A stretch of 16,241 nucleotides of DNA from Candidatus Dadabacteria bacterium (lineage in GTDB: Bacteria > Desulfobacterota_D > UBA1144 > Nemesobacterales > CSP1-2): contig JAKEHC010000177.1 in the NCBI GenBank assembly GCA_022615255.1, forward strand, positions 1 to 16,241, written 5' to 3'. Positions 8,072-14,229 of the stretch are shown here, piece after piece (within the stretch, counting starts at the first letter, position 1; every line of letters begins with the position of its first letter). The position numbers were made by a program, and so were the translations under genes. The notes below the pieces were generated by a model. That model did not search any database, had not been told where the DNA came from, and worked only from the letters and a program-made list of their open reading frames with translations.

Positions 8072-8145
8072 TAGCCACAGAGGGCACAGAGGGTAAAAGA
8101 TAATAAGATTTTTCTCTATGTGATCTCTGTGATCTCCGTGGCCAA
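8072..8145. repeat. CACAGAG-type inverted repeat between aroA and cmk
   Basis: The left arm has TAGCCACAGAG and GCACAGAGG. The right arm has ATCTCTGTGATCT and CCGTGGCC, which pair with the left arm in reverse order with a few mismatches. The apical part contains AT-rich sequence. It fills nearly the whole aroA-cmk gap and ends 9 bases before the cmk ATG. Such CCACAGAG/CTCTGTGG fold-backs are known as dispersed intergenic repeats in deltaproteobacterial-type genomes. A role in mRNA processing is conceivable but unproven. Confidence 0.6.
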
Positions 8146-8154
8146 AAAGCTGAT

Positions 8155-8826
8155 ATGAAAAAAGGAGTTATCATTACCATTGACGGGCCCTCCGGCGCTG
8201 GAAAGGGCACCATAGCTCGGGCAGTCGCAAAAAGGTTGGGTTATTCATACATGGATACAGGGGCTATGTATAGGGCTATTGCTCTTCTGGTGCATAGAGA
8301 TAACGTCAATATTGATGACGAAAAAAAACTGTCAAGGACGCTCTTAGAAACCCATATTTCTTTTAAAAGGGACCGAAATTCCAATCTCAGGGTATTATTA
8401 AATAAAGAAGATGTGACAGAAGAAATACGAAGACCGGAGATCTCCAAGCTATCTTCAGATATCGCCACGTATAAGGCTATAAGGGGCTACCTTAAAAAAA
8501 TGCAAAGGAGAATCGCCCGGAATGGCGATATAGTAACCGAGGGTAGAGACATGGGAACTTATGTCTTCCCTGATGCGGATTTTAAGTTCTACGTTGACGC
8601 CTCTATTTCTGAGCGAGTAAGAAGAAGGCGGCTTCAGTTAAAAGAAGGCGGCATTAGGGCAAGCCTTGAAGAGGTAAAAACCGATATAAAAGCAAGGGAC
8701 AAACAGGATAAAGAGCGTAAAGAAGCGCCCTTGCATCCTGCTCCCGATGCAGTCATAATAGATACAACCAGGCTTACAGTGGATGAAGCCGTAGAAAAGA
8801 TAATGAGTGTCATTATGGAGGAGTAA
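8155..8826 (+). CDS. cmk: Cytidylate kinase
   Basis: A 223-residue nucleoside monophosphate kinase that phosphorylates CMP and dCMP with ATP. The N-terminus has the P-loop GPSGAGKGT (11-19), followed by YMDTGAMYRA. Further on are TEGRDMGTYVFPDAD, the Arg-rich lid SERVRRRRLQL, RDKQDKER and the C-terminal DAVIIDTT of the Cmk family. Length and motif order fit the bacterial (d)CMP kinase. The ATG at 8155 follows a repeat directly and lacks a clear Shine-Dalgarno. It is eight bases upstream of ispH in the same direction; cmk next to aroA and rpsA is a common bacterial arrangement. Confidence 0.96.
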   Translation: MKKGVIITIDGPSGAGKGTIARAVAKRLGYSYMDTGAMYRAIALLVHRDNVNIDDEKKLSRTLLETHISFKRDRNSNLRVLLNKEDVTEEIRRPEISKLSSDIATYKAIRGYLKKMQRRIARNGDIVTEGRDMGTYVFPDADFKFYVDASISERVRRRRLQLKEGGIRASLEEVKTDIKARDKQDKERKEAPLHPAPDAVIIDTTRLTVDEAVEKIMSVIMEE

Positions 8827-8833
8827 ATCCTGA

Positions 8834-9685
8834 ATGAGTAAGAAAATCGTCTTAGCCGAGACAGCAGGCGTGTGCTTCGGGGTTGAAAGGGCGTTAAAAA
8901 AGTCCTATGAGGTCACGGACAAATCGGAAGGGGAAGTTTATTCCCTCGGTCCCATAATCCATAACCCTCAGGTAGTCAGGCACCTCGAAGAAAAAGGCGT
9001 AAAGGTCATAGACAAATTTGAAGACGCTCCCTCCGGCACCGTAATGATTCGTGCCCATGGGGTGCCATTAGGAACGCAAAGCATGGCAAAGGAAAAAGGG
9101 CTTAATGTCGTAGACCTCACTTGCCCAATTGTAAAAAAGCTTCAGCACTCGGTGAAGAAGCTCGCCGATGAGGGATATTTCATTGTCGTTGTCGGTGATA
9201 AAAAGCATCCCGAAATTATAGGAGCCAGAAGCTACGCAGATCCGGAAAACGTGATGGTGGTGGAGGGCAAATCCGAGTTAGAAGAGGAGGTTTTCTTGAA
9301 GAAAAAGGTTGGAATCGTCGCCCAAACTACAATCGCCTTCGATAGATTTCGGGAAGTGATTGATGAGTTTCTAGAGAGAAGCGTAGAAGAGATAAAGATA
9401 TTTAACACCATCTGCGATGATATTTTTAACAAGCAACGAGAGGCCGTGGAGATTGCAAAATCCGTTGATGTAATGATTGTAATAGGTGGCAAAAACAGCT
9501 CTAACACGACAAAGATCGCAAAGCTCTGTCATGAAGTGAATCCATTCACCTATCAGATAGAAACTGCGGATGAGGTCTCTTCTTTAGGCATTGACCTGAA
9601 TGAAAAAACCATCGGAGTTACAGCCGGGGCTTCAACTCCATCCTGGATTATTGAGAAAATACTCCTAGGCCTAGAGAGAGCCTAG
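8834..9685 (+). CDS. ispH: 4-hydroxy-3-methylbut-2-enyl diphosphate reductase
   Basis: A 283-residue Fe-S enzyme catalysing the last step of the MEP isoprenoid pathway, reducing HMBPP to IPP and DMAPP. The three cluster cysteines are C14 (TAGVCFGVERA), C97 (DLTCPIV) and C194 (NTICDDI). Substrate-site motifs LGPIIHNPQVV, IRAHGV, GDKKHPEIIGA, AQTTI, KNSSNTTKI and GASTPSWIIE are all present. GGAGGAG (8817-8823), inside the end of cmk, is the ribosome binding site for the ATG at 8834. There is no fusion to S1 domains as seen in some clostridia; instead rpsA follows as a separate gene 74 bases later. Confidence 0.97.
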   Translation: MSKKIVLAETAGVCFGVERALKKSYEVTDKSEGEVYSLGPIIHNPQVVRHLEEKGVKVIDKFEDAPSGTVMIRAHGVPLGTQSMAKEKGLNVVDLTCPIVKKLQHSVKKLADEGYFIVVVGDKKHPEIIGARSYADPENVMVVEGKSELEEEVFLKKKVGIVAQTTIAFDRFREVIDEFLERSVEEIKIFNTICDDIFNKQREAVEIAKSVDVMIVIGGKNSSNTTKIAKLCHEVNPFTYQIETADEVSSLGIDLNEKTIGVTAGASTPSWIIEKILLGLERA

Positions 9686-9687
9686 GA
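9663..9687 (+). other. Stem-loop straddling the ispH stop codon
   Basis: TCCTAGGC (9663-9670) and GCCTAGGA (9680-9687) form a perfect 8-bp stem with a 9-base loop, enclosing the end of ispH including its TAG. There is no T-run afterwards, so it is not a standard intrinsic terminator. It may stabilise the message end or separate ispH from rpsA expression. Confidence 0.4.
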
Positions 9688-9759
9688 TTGATTAGCAGCC
9701 AGAATGGGATTTGACTTTTCTACCACTGTGAAGAGCATAAGATGAATTAAGGAACGAAA

Positions 9760-11439
9760 ATGGAACAAAAGAATTTTTCACAACTCCTAGAAGAAAGCCT
9801 TAACGTCCCTGACAGAGGAAATATATTTAAAGGAAAGGTCGTCCGTGTTGACGGGGAGGAGGTATTCATTGATTTTGGCTTTAAGTCTGAGGGAATTGCC
9901 CCTATAGTAGAATTCTATGGAAAAAACGGGAGCCTTAAAGTCAATGTTGGAGACGAGGTTGAAGTAATTCTTGAGAGGTGGAGAGGGGAAGAGGGACTTC
10001 CGACACTGTCAAAAAGAAGAGCGGACCTTTTTAAAGAATCAGAAAGGCTCGAGAGGTTATTCAACGGCGGAAAATTGCTAAATTCTAGAATCGTTGAAAA
10101 GGTAAAAGGGGGTCTTATCGCGGACGTTGGCGAGGATATTGAAATGCGGGCGTTTCTTCCTTCGTCTCAGATAGATCTCAAGCCTCAAGGCGACCTCGAC
10201 CGGTACATCGGGAAAACCCTTGAAGCAAAAATTATAAAGCTATCAAACGAGGGAATAGTAATATCAAGAAGGGCATACTTGGAAGAACAGAGAGAGATTC
10301 AAAGAAAGAGGGTTCTTTCTTCTATAAAAGAGGGTAAGCCCGTTTCAGGCAAGGTTATAAAAATCATAGACCATGGCGTAATTGTAGATCTGGGCGGAGT
10401 CGAGGGGTTTATCCCGATAAGCGAGCTATCCTGGGGGAGAGTAAAACACCCAAGCGATGTAGTTTCAGTAAATGAAGAGATAAAAGCAAGTGTGTTAAGT
10501 ATTGACGAAGAGGGGAAGATCTCTCTAAGCCTTAAACAGATGAAACCTGACCCCTGGAAATTTGCCGATATAAAATATAAACCGGGGAAAAAGATCAGGG
10601 GGAAGGCTGTTTCAACAACCGATTTTGGCGTATTTGTAGAGCTTGAACATGGGGTGGAGGGGTTAGTACATATCTCTGAGATAACATGGACAAAGAGATT
10701 TAGGCATCCAAAGGAGGTAGTACACGTTGGGAGCCGCATAGAGGCGGTTGTGCTTGAAACCGATGTTGAGAAAAGAAGAATTGCGTTAAGCCTAAGACGC
10801 ATTGAACCAAGCCCGTGGGAGATATTCAAAGAAAAGAATCCATCTGGAACAAGGTTAAAGGGAAAGATCAAAAACGTGACTAGCAAAGGCATATTCGTAG
10901 AGGTTCAAGAAGATTTAGTGGGATTAGTTCACTCCTCCGATATCTCATGGATAGGAAGAATAAACCCACCAGACGCGTTTAGCGCAGGGGACGAGATTGA
11001 AGTATCCGTCATTGACGTTGATGTAAGGAACCAAAGAATCAAACTAGGAATCAAGCAGTTGACAAAAGACCCGTGGGAAGACGCTCTCGGGATATACAAG
11101 CCTGAAGAGACAGTTCTCAGTGGAAAGGTCATAGATATAAAAGAAGCCGGTATAACACTTGAGCTTGATAACGGACTGCAAGGTTTTATAAGGGCTCGAG
11201 AGTTCGATCGAGAAGGAATAAGGGAATTAGCCAAGGAGATTAAAGTAGGGGACGAAATCACAGCCCAGGTAATTGGCTTTGAAAAGACAAAGCGGCAAAT
11301 TAATCTAAGCAAGCGGCGATATGAAGAACGGCTTGAGAAAGAGAGGGTTTCTAGCATCCTTTCGTCTCAGGGGGAGGGTTCAGTAAAGCTTGGCGATGTA
11401 CTTGGCGATAAGTTAAAATCGTTAATAAAAGAAGTATGA
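9760..11439 (+). CDS. rpsA: 30S ribosomal protein S1, six S1 domains
   Basis: A 559-residue RNA-binding protein, close to the 557 residues of E. coli S1. Six OB-fold S1 repeats are visible at about 20-86, 104-171, 193-260, 278-346, 363-433 and 450-518. Repeats 3-5 carry the clearest GxVxxxxxxGxFVxL and GLVHxSExxW signatures followed by KISLSLKQ-type ends. Domains 1-2 are divergent, as expected for the ribosome-docking repeats. S1 brings mRNA to the 30S subunit and unfolds structured leaders, which fits the many genes here lacking strong Shine-Dalgarno sequences. AAGGAA precedes the ATG at 9760 with about a seven-base spacer. A TTGACT at 9711-9716 may be part of a dedicated promoter, but no good -10 accompanies it. 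Confidence 0.96.
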   Translation: MEQKNFSQLLEESLNVPDRGNIFKGKVVRVDGEEVFIDFGFKSEGIAPIVEFYGKNGSLKVNVGDEVEVILERWRGEEGLPTLSKRRADLFKESERLERLFNGGKLLNSRIVEKVKGGLIADVGEDIEMRAFLPSSQIDLKPQGDLDRYIGKTLEAKIIKLSNEGIVISRRAYLEEQREIQRKRVLSSIKEGKPVSGKVIKIIDHGVIVDLGGVEGFIPISELSWGRVKHPSDVVSVNEEIKASVLSIDEEGKISLSLKQMKPDPWKFADIKYKPGKKIRGKAVSTTDFGVFVELEHGVEGLVHISEITWTKRFRHPKEVVHVGSRIEAVVLETDVEKRRIALSLRRIEPSPWEIFKEKNPSGTRLKGKIKNVTSKGIFVEVQEDLVGLVHSSDISWIGRINPPDAFSAGDEIEVSVIDVDVRNQRIKLGIKQLTKDPWEDALGIYKPEETVLSGKVIDIKEAGITLELDNGLQGFIRAREFDREGIRELAKEIKVGDEITAQVIGFEKTKRQINLSKRRYEERLEKERVSSILSSQGEGSVKLGDVLGDKLKSLIKEV

Positions 11440-11448
11440 GGCAGAACG

Positions 11449-12324
11449 TTGAAAAACCTATTTACAATTATACTGCTCCTCTTGTTTATACTATTCTCCT
11501 TTATAATTGGGATAGGCGTTGGGTTTATGATTTCTCAAGAAGACGGTTTCTCCGTTGGCAATAGGGTTGCCGTGCTTGAAGTGGAGGGTGTTATTCTTGA
11601 TTCTCAGCCTTATCTTGAGAGCCTCTCTAAAATCAAAAAGGACGATGGGATTAAAGCCGTTGTTTTACGCATAGATTCCCCGGGTGGCGCTGTTAGCCCG
11701 TCGCAGGAGATATATAGCGAGATTAAAAAACTCAGGGAAAAGAAGCCTGTCATCGCCACCTTGGGCTCTGTTGGCGCATCAGGCGGTTATTACATAGCCT
11801 GTTCCGCACAAAAGATCTTTGCAAACCCTGGAACAATTACAGGCAGTATCGGAGTAATCGCCCAATTTGTAAGCTACGAGGATCTTCTTAAGTGGGCTAA
11901 ACTCGACGTTGCTGTAATAAAGACAGGCGAGTTTAAGGACGTAGGCTCACCTTTTAGAAGTATGACCGAAGCTGATAAAAAATACATTCAGCAACTGATT
12001 GACAATGTTTATTCTCAGTTCAAGCTCGCAATCTCAGAAAGCAGAAAAATGGACATGAAAGAGGTAGATAAGATCGCAGATGGCAAGGTGTATACTGGAG
12101 AGCAGGCAAAGAATCTTAAACTCATTGATGAATTGGGAACGCTTGGCGATGCAATCAGCCTTGCAGGAGCCTTGAGCGGAATAAAGGGTGAGCCGAATAT
12201 TTCTTATTACCCGAAGAAGAAAATGAACCTCCTAGACCTCATTCTTTCAAAGTTTGACGCTAAAATACTTGTCGGCGGAGCGCTGAAAGGCACTTTTGGA
12301 CTCTTCTATCTAGTTGATATGTAG
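11449..12324 (+). CDS. sppA: Signal peptide peptidase SppA, 36-kDa type
   Basis: A 291-residue membrane-anchored serine protease that degrades leftover signal peptides. Residues 4-27 form a single hydrophobic N-terminal membrane segment. The protease domain has VLRIDSPGGAV, the nucleophile motif SVGASGGYYIA (Ser111), PGTITGSIGVIAQ and the general-base Lys163 in TGEFKDVGSP. The Ser-Lys spacing of 52 residues matches the known Ser-Lys dyad of the short Bacillus-type SppA; the duplicated E. coli form is about twice as long. The start is TTG at 11449, preceded by a GAGG-like site overlapping the rpsA stop. The next ATG (residue 27) would remove the membrane segment, so TTG is preferred. The rpsA-sppA gap is nine bases, so the two are likely cotranscribed. 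Confidence 0.94.
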   Translation: MKNLFTIILLLLFILFSFIIGIGVGFMISQEDGFSVGNRVAVLEVEGVILDSQPYLESLSKIKKDDGIKAVVLRIDSPGGAVSPSQEIYSEIKKLREKKPVIATLGSVGASGGYYIACSAQKIFANPGTITGSIGVIAQFVSYEDLLKWAKLDVAVIKTGEFKDVGSPFRSMTEADKKYIQQLIDNVYSQFKLAISESRKMDMKEVDKIADGKVYTGEQAKNLKLIDELGTLGDAISLAGALSGIKGEPNISYYPKKKMNLLDLILSKFDAKILVGGALKGTFGLFYLVDM

Positions 12325-12325
12325 T

Positions 12326-12389
12326 ATCTGGTGCTGTATTACCCGAACCGCAGTTAGGTTCGGTAGGTAATAAACAGTATGCACCAGAT
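12326..12389. repeat. Nested inverted repeat between sppA and the HIT gene
   Basis: The outer arms ATCTGGTGC (12326-12334) and GCACCAGAT (12381-12389) are perfect. An inner stem TTACC/GGTAA leads to CCGAACC (12343-12349) pairing with GGTTCGG (12357-12363) around a 7-base loop. The structure spans about 64 bases and follows the sppA stop by one base. No T-run follows. It is probably a dispersed fold-back element and could attenuate read-through into the HIT gene. Confidence 0.6.
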
Positions 12390-12408
12390 GGAAATAATAA
12401 AAAATAAT

Positions 12409-12900
12409 ATGAAAACAATCTGGGCTCCTTGGCGGATTCAATACCTAACCAAGGAAAAGGAAGGGGGGTGTATTTTCTGTCAAAAACCCAAAGAAAAACG
12501 GGACAGAAAAAATCTTATACTCTATCGAGGCAAAACCGGATTTATCATTATGAACCGCTACCCTTATTCCAACGGTCATCTAATGGCTGTACCATATAGA
12601 CATATAAAAGAGGTTAAGAACCTCGATAAAGAAGAGAGACTAGAGCTTATGAACATTACTACCAAGTGTGTAGAAATTTTGGATGTGTTTAAACCAGACG
12701 GCTTCAATATCGGGATGAATTTGGGTAAAATTGCAGGGGCTGGGATTGATGACCATATCCATTTTCATATAGTTCCAAGATGGAGCGGAGACACTAACTT
12801 TATGCCAGTCATTGGAGATATAAAGCTTATCCCTGAATATCTAGATCAAAGCTACACGAAGCTTTTAGAAAAACTAAAGCTAAAGAGAGGTGAGAAATGA
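12409..12900 (+). CDS. HIT-family nucleotide hydrolase/Ap4A phosphorylase-like protein
   Basis: A cytosolic histidine-triad protein of 163 residues from the chosen start. It opens with the WAPWR block typical of this subfamily, then C21-x2-C24, NRYPYSNGHLMAVPYRH, GFNIGMNLG and the active-site triad HIHFH (116-120) in DDHIHFHIVPRW. The pattern with WAPWR, the N-terminal CxxC and GDTNFMPVIG resembles mycobacterial Ap4A phosphorylase-type HIT proteins, which cleave diadenosine polyphosphates; the exact substrate is inferred. Two earlier in-frame ATGs at 12379 and 12388 lie in the right arm of the nested inverted repeat. The ATG at 12409 starts directly at the conserved block and is preferred, although none of the three has a clear ribosome binding site. 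It ends in an ATGA overlap with lapA. Confidence 0.9.
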   Translation: MKTIWAPWRIQYLTKEKEGGCIFCQKPKEKRDRKNLILYRGKTGFIIMNRYPYSNGHLMAVPYRHIKEVKNLDKEERLELMNITTKCVEILDVFKPDGFNIGMNLGKIAGAGIDDHIHFHIVPRWSGDTNFMPVIGDIKLIPEYLDQSYTKLLEKLKLKRGEK

Positions 12901-13241
12901 GATTTGCTAAGATTATTATCGTAGCTATTTTCTTTATTCTGGCTCTTATCCTTATCATACAGAACCAAGAGGTTTTTAATCATGAGTTTCCATTGAAGTT
13001 TGACCTGAAGGTATATCAGATAGGACCATATTTGGCCTCCAATATAGTGCTTCTAGTGTGCTCCTTTTTAATAGGCGTGTTTTTTGCCATCATATGGGGC
13101 GCCTTTTATGCAGTCTCAATGAGAAACCAAATTAAGGAGAAGGACAATAAAATAAAAGAGCTAGAGTCACAACGAGAAGAGATTCAGATTCACGGGTACG
13201 GTGAGGCCCCTAAAGAAGAAACATTTACTATTAATAAGTAA
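12897..13241 (+). CDS. lapA: LapA (DUF1049) inner-membrane protein
   Basis: A 114-residue membrane protein matching the LapA/YciS pattern. The first transmembrane segment lies at about residues 4-22, ending in LIIQNQEVF, the hallmark 'IxQN' boundary. A short periplasmic stretch follows, then a second segment at about 45-68 and a charged cytoplasmic coiled-coil tail (about 70-97). In E. coli LapA, with LapB, controls LpxC stability and lipopolysaccharide synthesis. LapB is not adjacent here, so the role is inferred only from family. GAGAGGTGAG just upstream is the ribosome binding site; the ATG overlaps the HIT stop as ATGA, so the two are translationally coupled. It ends the plus-strand housekeeping run. 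Confidence 0.82.
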   Translation: MRFAKIIIVAIFFILALILIIQNQEVFNHEFPLKFDLKVYQIGPYLASNIVLLVCSFLIGVFFAIIWGAFYAVSMRNQIKEKDNKIKELESQREEIQIHGYGEAPKEETFTINK

Positions 13242-13254
13242 GACCAGTAGCTTG

Positions 13255-13365
13255 AATAAACAAGCACCAATTAACAAATCATCAATCCCTAACAAATCCA
13301 AATTCTCAAAACCTTAATGTTTGTGATTTGGCGTTCGTGGCTTGGAATTAATCATTTATTAGGTC
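13255..13365. repeat. Degenerate CAAAT/ATTTG-type intergenic repeat
   Basis: The left part is rich in units such as ACAAATC, ACAAATCC and CCAAATTC. The right part has GTTTGTGATTTGG and GGCTTGGAATT, roughly complementary to CCAAAT and CAAGCACC on the left. This looks like an eroded copy of an AT-rich fold-back repeat. No reading frame of note crosses it. Confidence 0.4.
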
Positions 13366-13435
13366 TAACCCTGTTTGCAATCAAAGTGCCTATAACCACT
13401 ATATAAAACAATTTTTTGAATTTTAAAATTACCAC

Positions 13436-13464
13436 TTGACAAATAAAGTAATGTACTTTATTTT
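13436..13464 (+). promoter_or_regulatory. Promoter with an operator-like palindrome between -35 and -10
   Basis: TTGACA (13436-13441) is followed after 17 bases by TATTTT (13459-13464); a second -10 option is TATAAT at 13465-13470. The spacer is almost entirely a palindrome with arms AAATAAAGTA (13441-13450) and TACTTTATTT (13454-13463) around a 3-base centre. A repressor dimer bound here would block RNA polymerase. The cognate regulator is not recognisable from the site. The predicted transcript runs into a stem-loop about 60 bases downstream. Confidence 0.5.
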
Positions 13465-13520
13465 TATAATTAAAATTAATTTATTAACTTAATTCGGTCA
13501 TCCTCCATCCTCCTTTAAAG

Positions 13521-13563
13521 GTGGGAATGTTCTTAAGGCTAAGGGCGTTCCCACTTAATTTTT
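13521..13563 (+). terminator. Intrinsic terminator-like stem-loop downstream of the operator promoter
   Basis: GTGGGAATG (13521-13529) pairs with CGTTCCCAC (13546-13554), nine pairs including one G:U, around a 16-base loop. It is followed by TTAATTTTT. With the promoter at 13436 it would define a transcript of about 90 nt. AAAGGTGGGA-ATG at the stem base could also start a 31-codon frame (13527), which I do not consider supported. Confidence 0.5.
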
Positions 13564-13636
13564 ATAACCGAGATAAAGTTATTAAAATATTCACTATCGT
13601 GAAATATCCTCCCCAAACTTAAATCTAAATAATTCT

Positions 13637-13662
13637 TAGAGACACGCCATGGCGTGTCTCTA
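13637..13662. repeat. CCATGG-centred palindrome, TAGAGACACG arms
   Basis: TAGAGACACGCC and its exact complement meet at a central ATGG/CCAT, giving a 26-bp perfect palindrome followed by CAATA. It has the same design as the elements at 6628 and 14146, with small core changes that are compensated on the other arm. Confidence 0.7.
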
Positions 13663-13748
13663 CAATAAAATTTATGTCAATACATGGTGAATATGTCACT
13701 TTAATAGCTTGAAAATAGAATGGACTGAAGTAGGTCTTAAGAAGCAAA

Positions 13749-13768
13749 AGGGCGGGAGATCCCGCCCT
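13749..13768 (-). terminator. Intrinsic terminator of the Cys-rich peptide gene
   Basis: Arms AGGGCGGGA and TCCCGCCCT form a perfect GC-rich 9-bp stem with a 2-base spacer (effectively an 8-bp stem with a 4-base loop). Read on the minus strand it is followed by TTTTGCTTCTT, a reasonable U-tract. It lies 52 bases past the stop of the peptide gene at 13821. It also resembles the GGGCGGG palindromic repeat at 62, so it may be a repeat used as a terminator. Confidence 0.6.
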
Positions 13769-13820
13769 CGTATTTAAGGATGAATATTTTCAGGACTAAA
13801 TATCTGATCCAGCCAAAACC

Positions 13821-14003
13821 TTACGTTGGAGGAGGACACTTGCACTGCTGGCATTCGTAGGATCTGCAAATTTGTAAACCACCCGTTCTCTCCTCTAATT
13901 TACCAACCTTCACAACCTCTATCTTAAACTCCTTCTTCGGCTTTCCAGCCTCTGCCTTTTCCTCTTTCCTACTAGTTTTAAGCTGCTTGCTTATTTTCTT
14001 CAC
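13821..14003 (-). CDS. Small Cys-rich peptide with a double-glycine-like leader
   Basis: I do not recognise this 60-residue peptide. The start is GTG at 14001-14003, with AAAAGGAGG (14010-14018) six bases upstream; the longer TTG frame from 14033 would begin upstream of the predicted transcription start. The first 30 or so residues are Lys-rich and contain no membrane segment. They are followed by EFKIEVVKVGKLEERTGG and the tail LQICRSYECQQCKCPPPT, with cysteines at 46, 51, 54 and 56 (C-x4-C-x2-C-x-C). A Lys/Glu leader ending in GG before a short Cys-rich tail is how many ribosomally made, modified peptides are built, but no maturase or transporter lies nearby. A metal-binding peptide is the main alternative. 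Its own promoter, ribosome binding site and terminator argue that it is a real, separately expressed gene. Confidence 0.72.
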   Translation of the reverse strand: MKKISKQLKTSRKEEKAEAGKPKKEFKIEVVKVGKLEERTGGLQICRSYECQQCKCPPPT

Positions 14004-14033
14004 CTTCACCCTCCTTTTCCTAATTTTAAGCAA

Positions 14034-14062
14034 ATATTATTAAACCTTTAGTTATTTGTCAA
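14034..14062 (-). promoter_or_regulatory. Sigma-70-type promoter of the Cys-rich peptide gene
   Basis: On the minus strand there is a perfect TTGACA (14062-14057), a 17-base spacer and TAATAT (14039-14034). Transcription would begin near 14027, giving a leader of about 24 nt that contains the AAAAGGAGG site of the GTG start. This is the best-formed promoter in the window. Confidence 0.7.
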
Positions 14063-14114
14063 TACCTTATTGTAGCTTATGAATATATCACCATCGCGGC
14101 TGAGTCCCTCTCAC

Positions 14115-14134
14115 AAAACCCAGCGAAGGGTTTT
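14115..14134. terminator. Possible bidirectional stem-loop AAAACCC/GGGTTTT
   Basis: AAAACCC (14115-14121) and GGGTTTT (14128-14134) pair around the loop AGCGAA, so either strand would carry a short U-run in the descending arm. The stem is short and no upstream transcript is known, so this is tentative. It may insulate the peptide-gene promoter from its surroundings. Confidence 0.3.
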
Positions 14135-14145
14135 ATCACTCCAAA

Positions 14146-14173
14146 GTAGAGACATGCCATGGCATGTCTCTAC
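14146..14173. repeat. CCATGG-centred palindrome, GTAGAGACATG arms
   Basis: GTAGAGACATGCC and its exact complement form a 28-bp perfect palindrome centred on CCATGG, followed by AAAAAA. It is the third close relative of the elements at 6628 and 13637. The core differs (ATGCC against CGCC) with matching changes on both arms. Confidence 0.7.
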
Positions 14174-14195
14174 AAAAAATTCAAATGTATTTTTA

Positions 14196-14223
14196 TTGAC
14201 ATATCTGTTTAATCATATATATT
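14196..14223 (+). promoter_or_regulatory. Promoter of a candidate small RNA
   Basis: TTGACA (14196-14201), a 16-base spacer and TATATT (14218-14223, five of six consensus bases) form a strong-looking promoter. Nothing long enough to be a gene follows; a terminator lies about 50-70 bases downstream. Confidence 0.55.
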
Positions 14224-14229
14224 ACTCCG

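Noticed and set aside
9711..9740. Possible rpsA promoter with TTGACT
   Set aside because: No -10 hexamer at 16-18 bases; the nearest TAAGAT is 22 bases away.
10299..10892. 197-codon minus-strand frame
   Set aside because: Antisense shadow of the S1 repeats of rpsA; the composition reflects the complementary codons only.
13527..13622. 31-codon frame after AAAGGTGGGA-ATG
   Set aside because: The start codon is in the stem of the terminator-like hairpin and the peptide has no notable features; an RNA explanation fits better.
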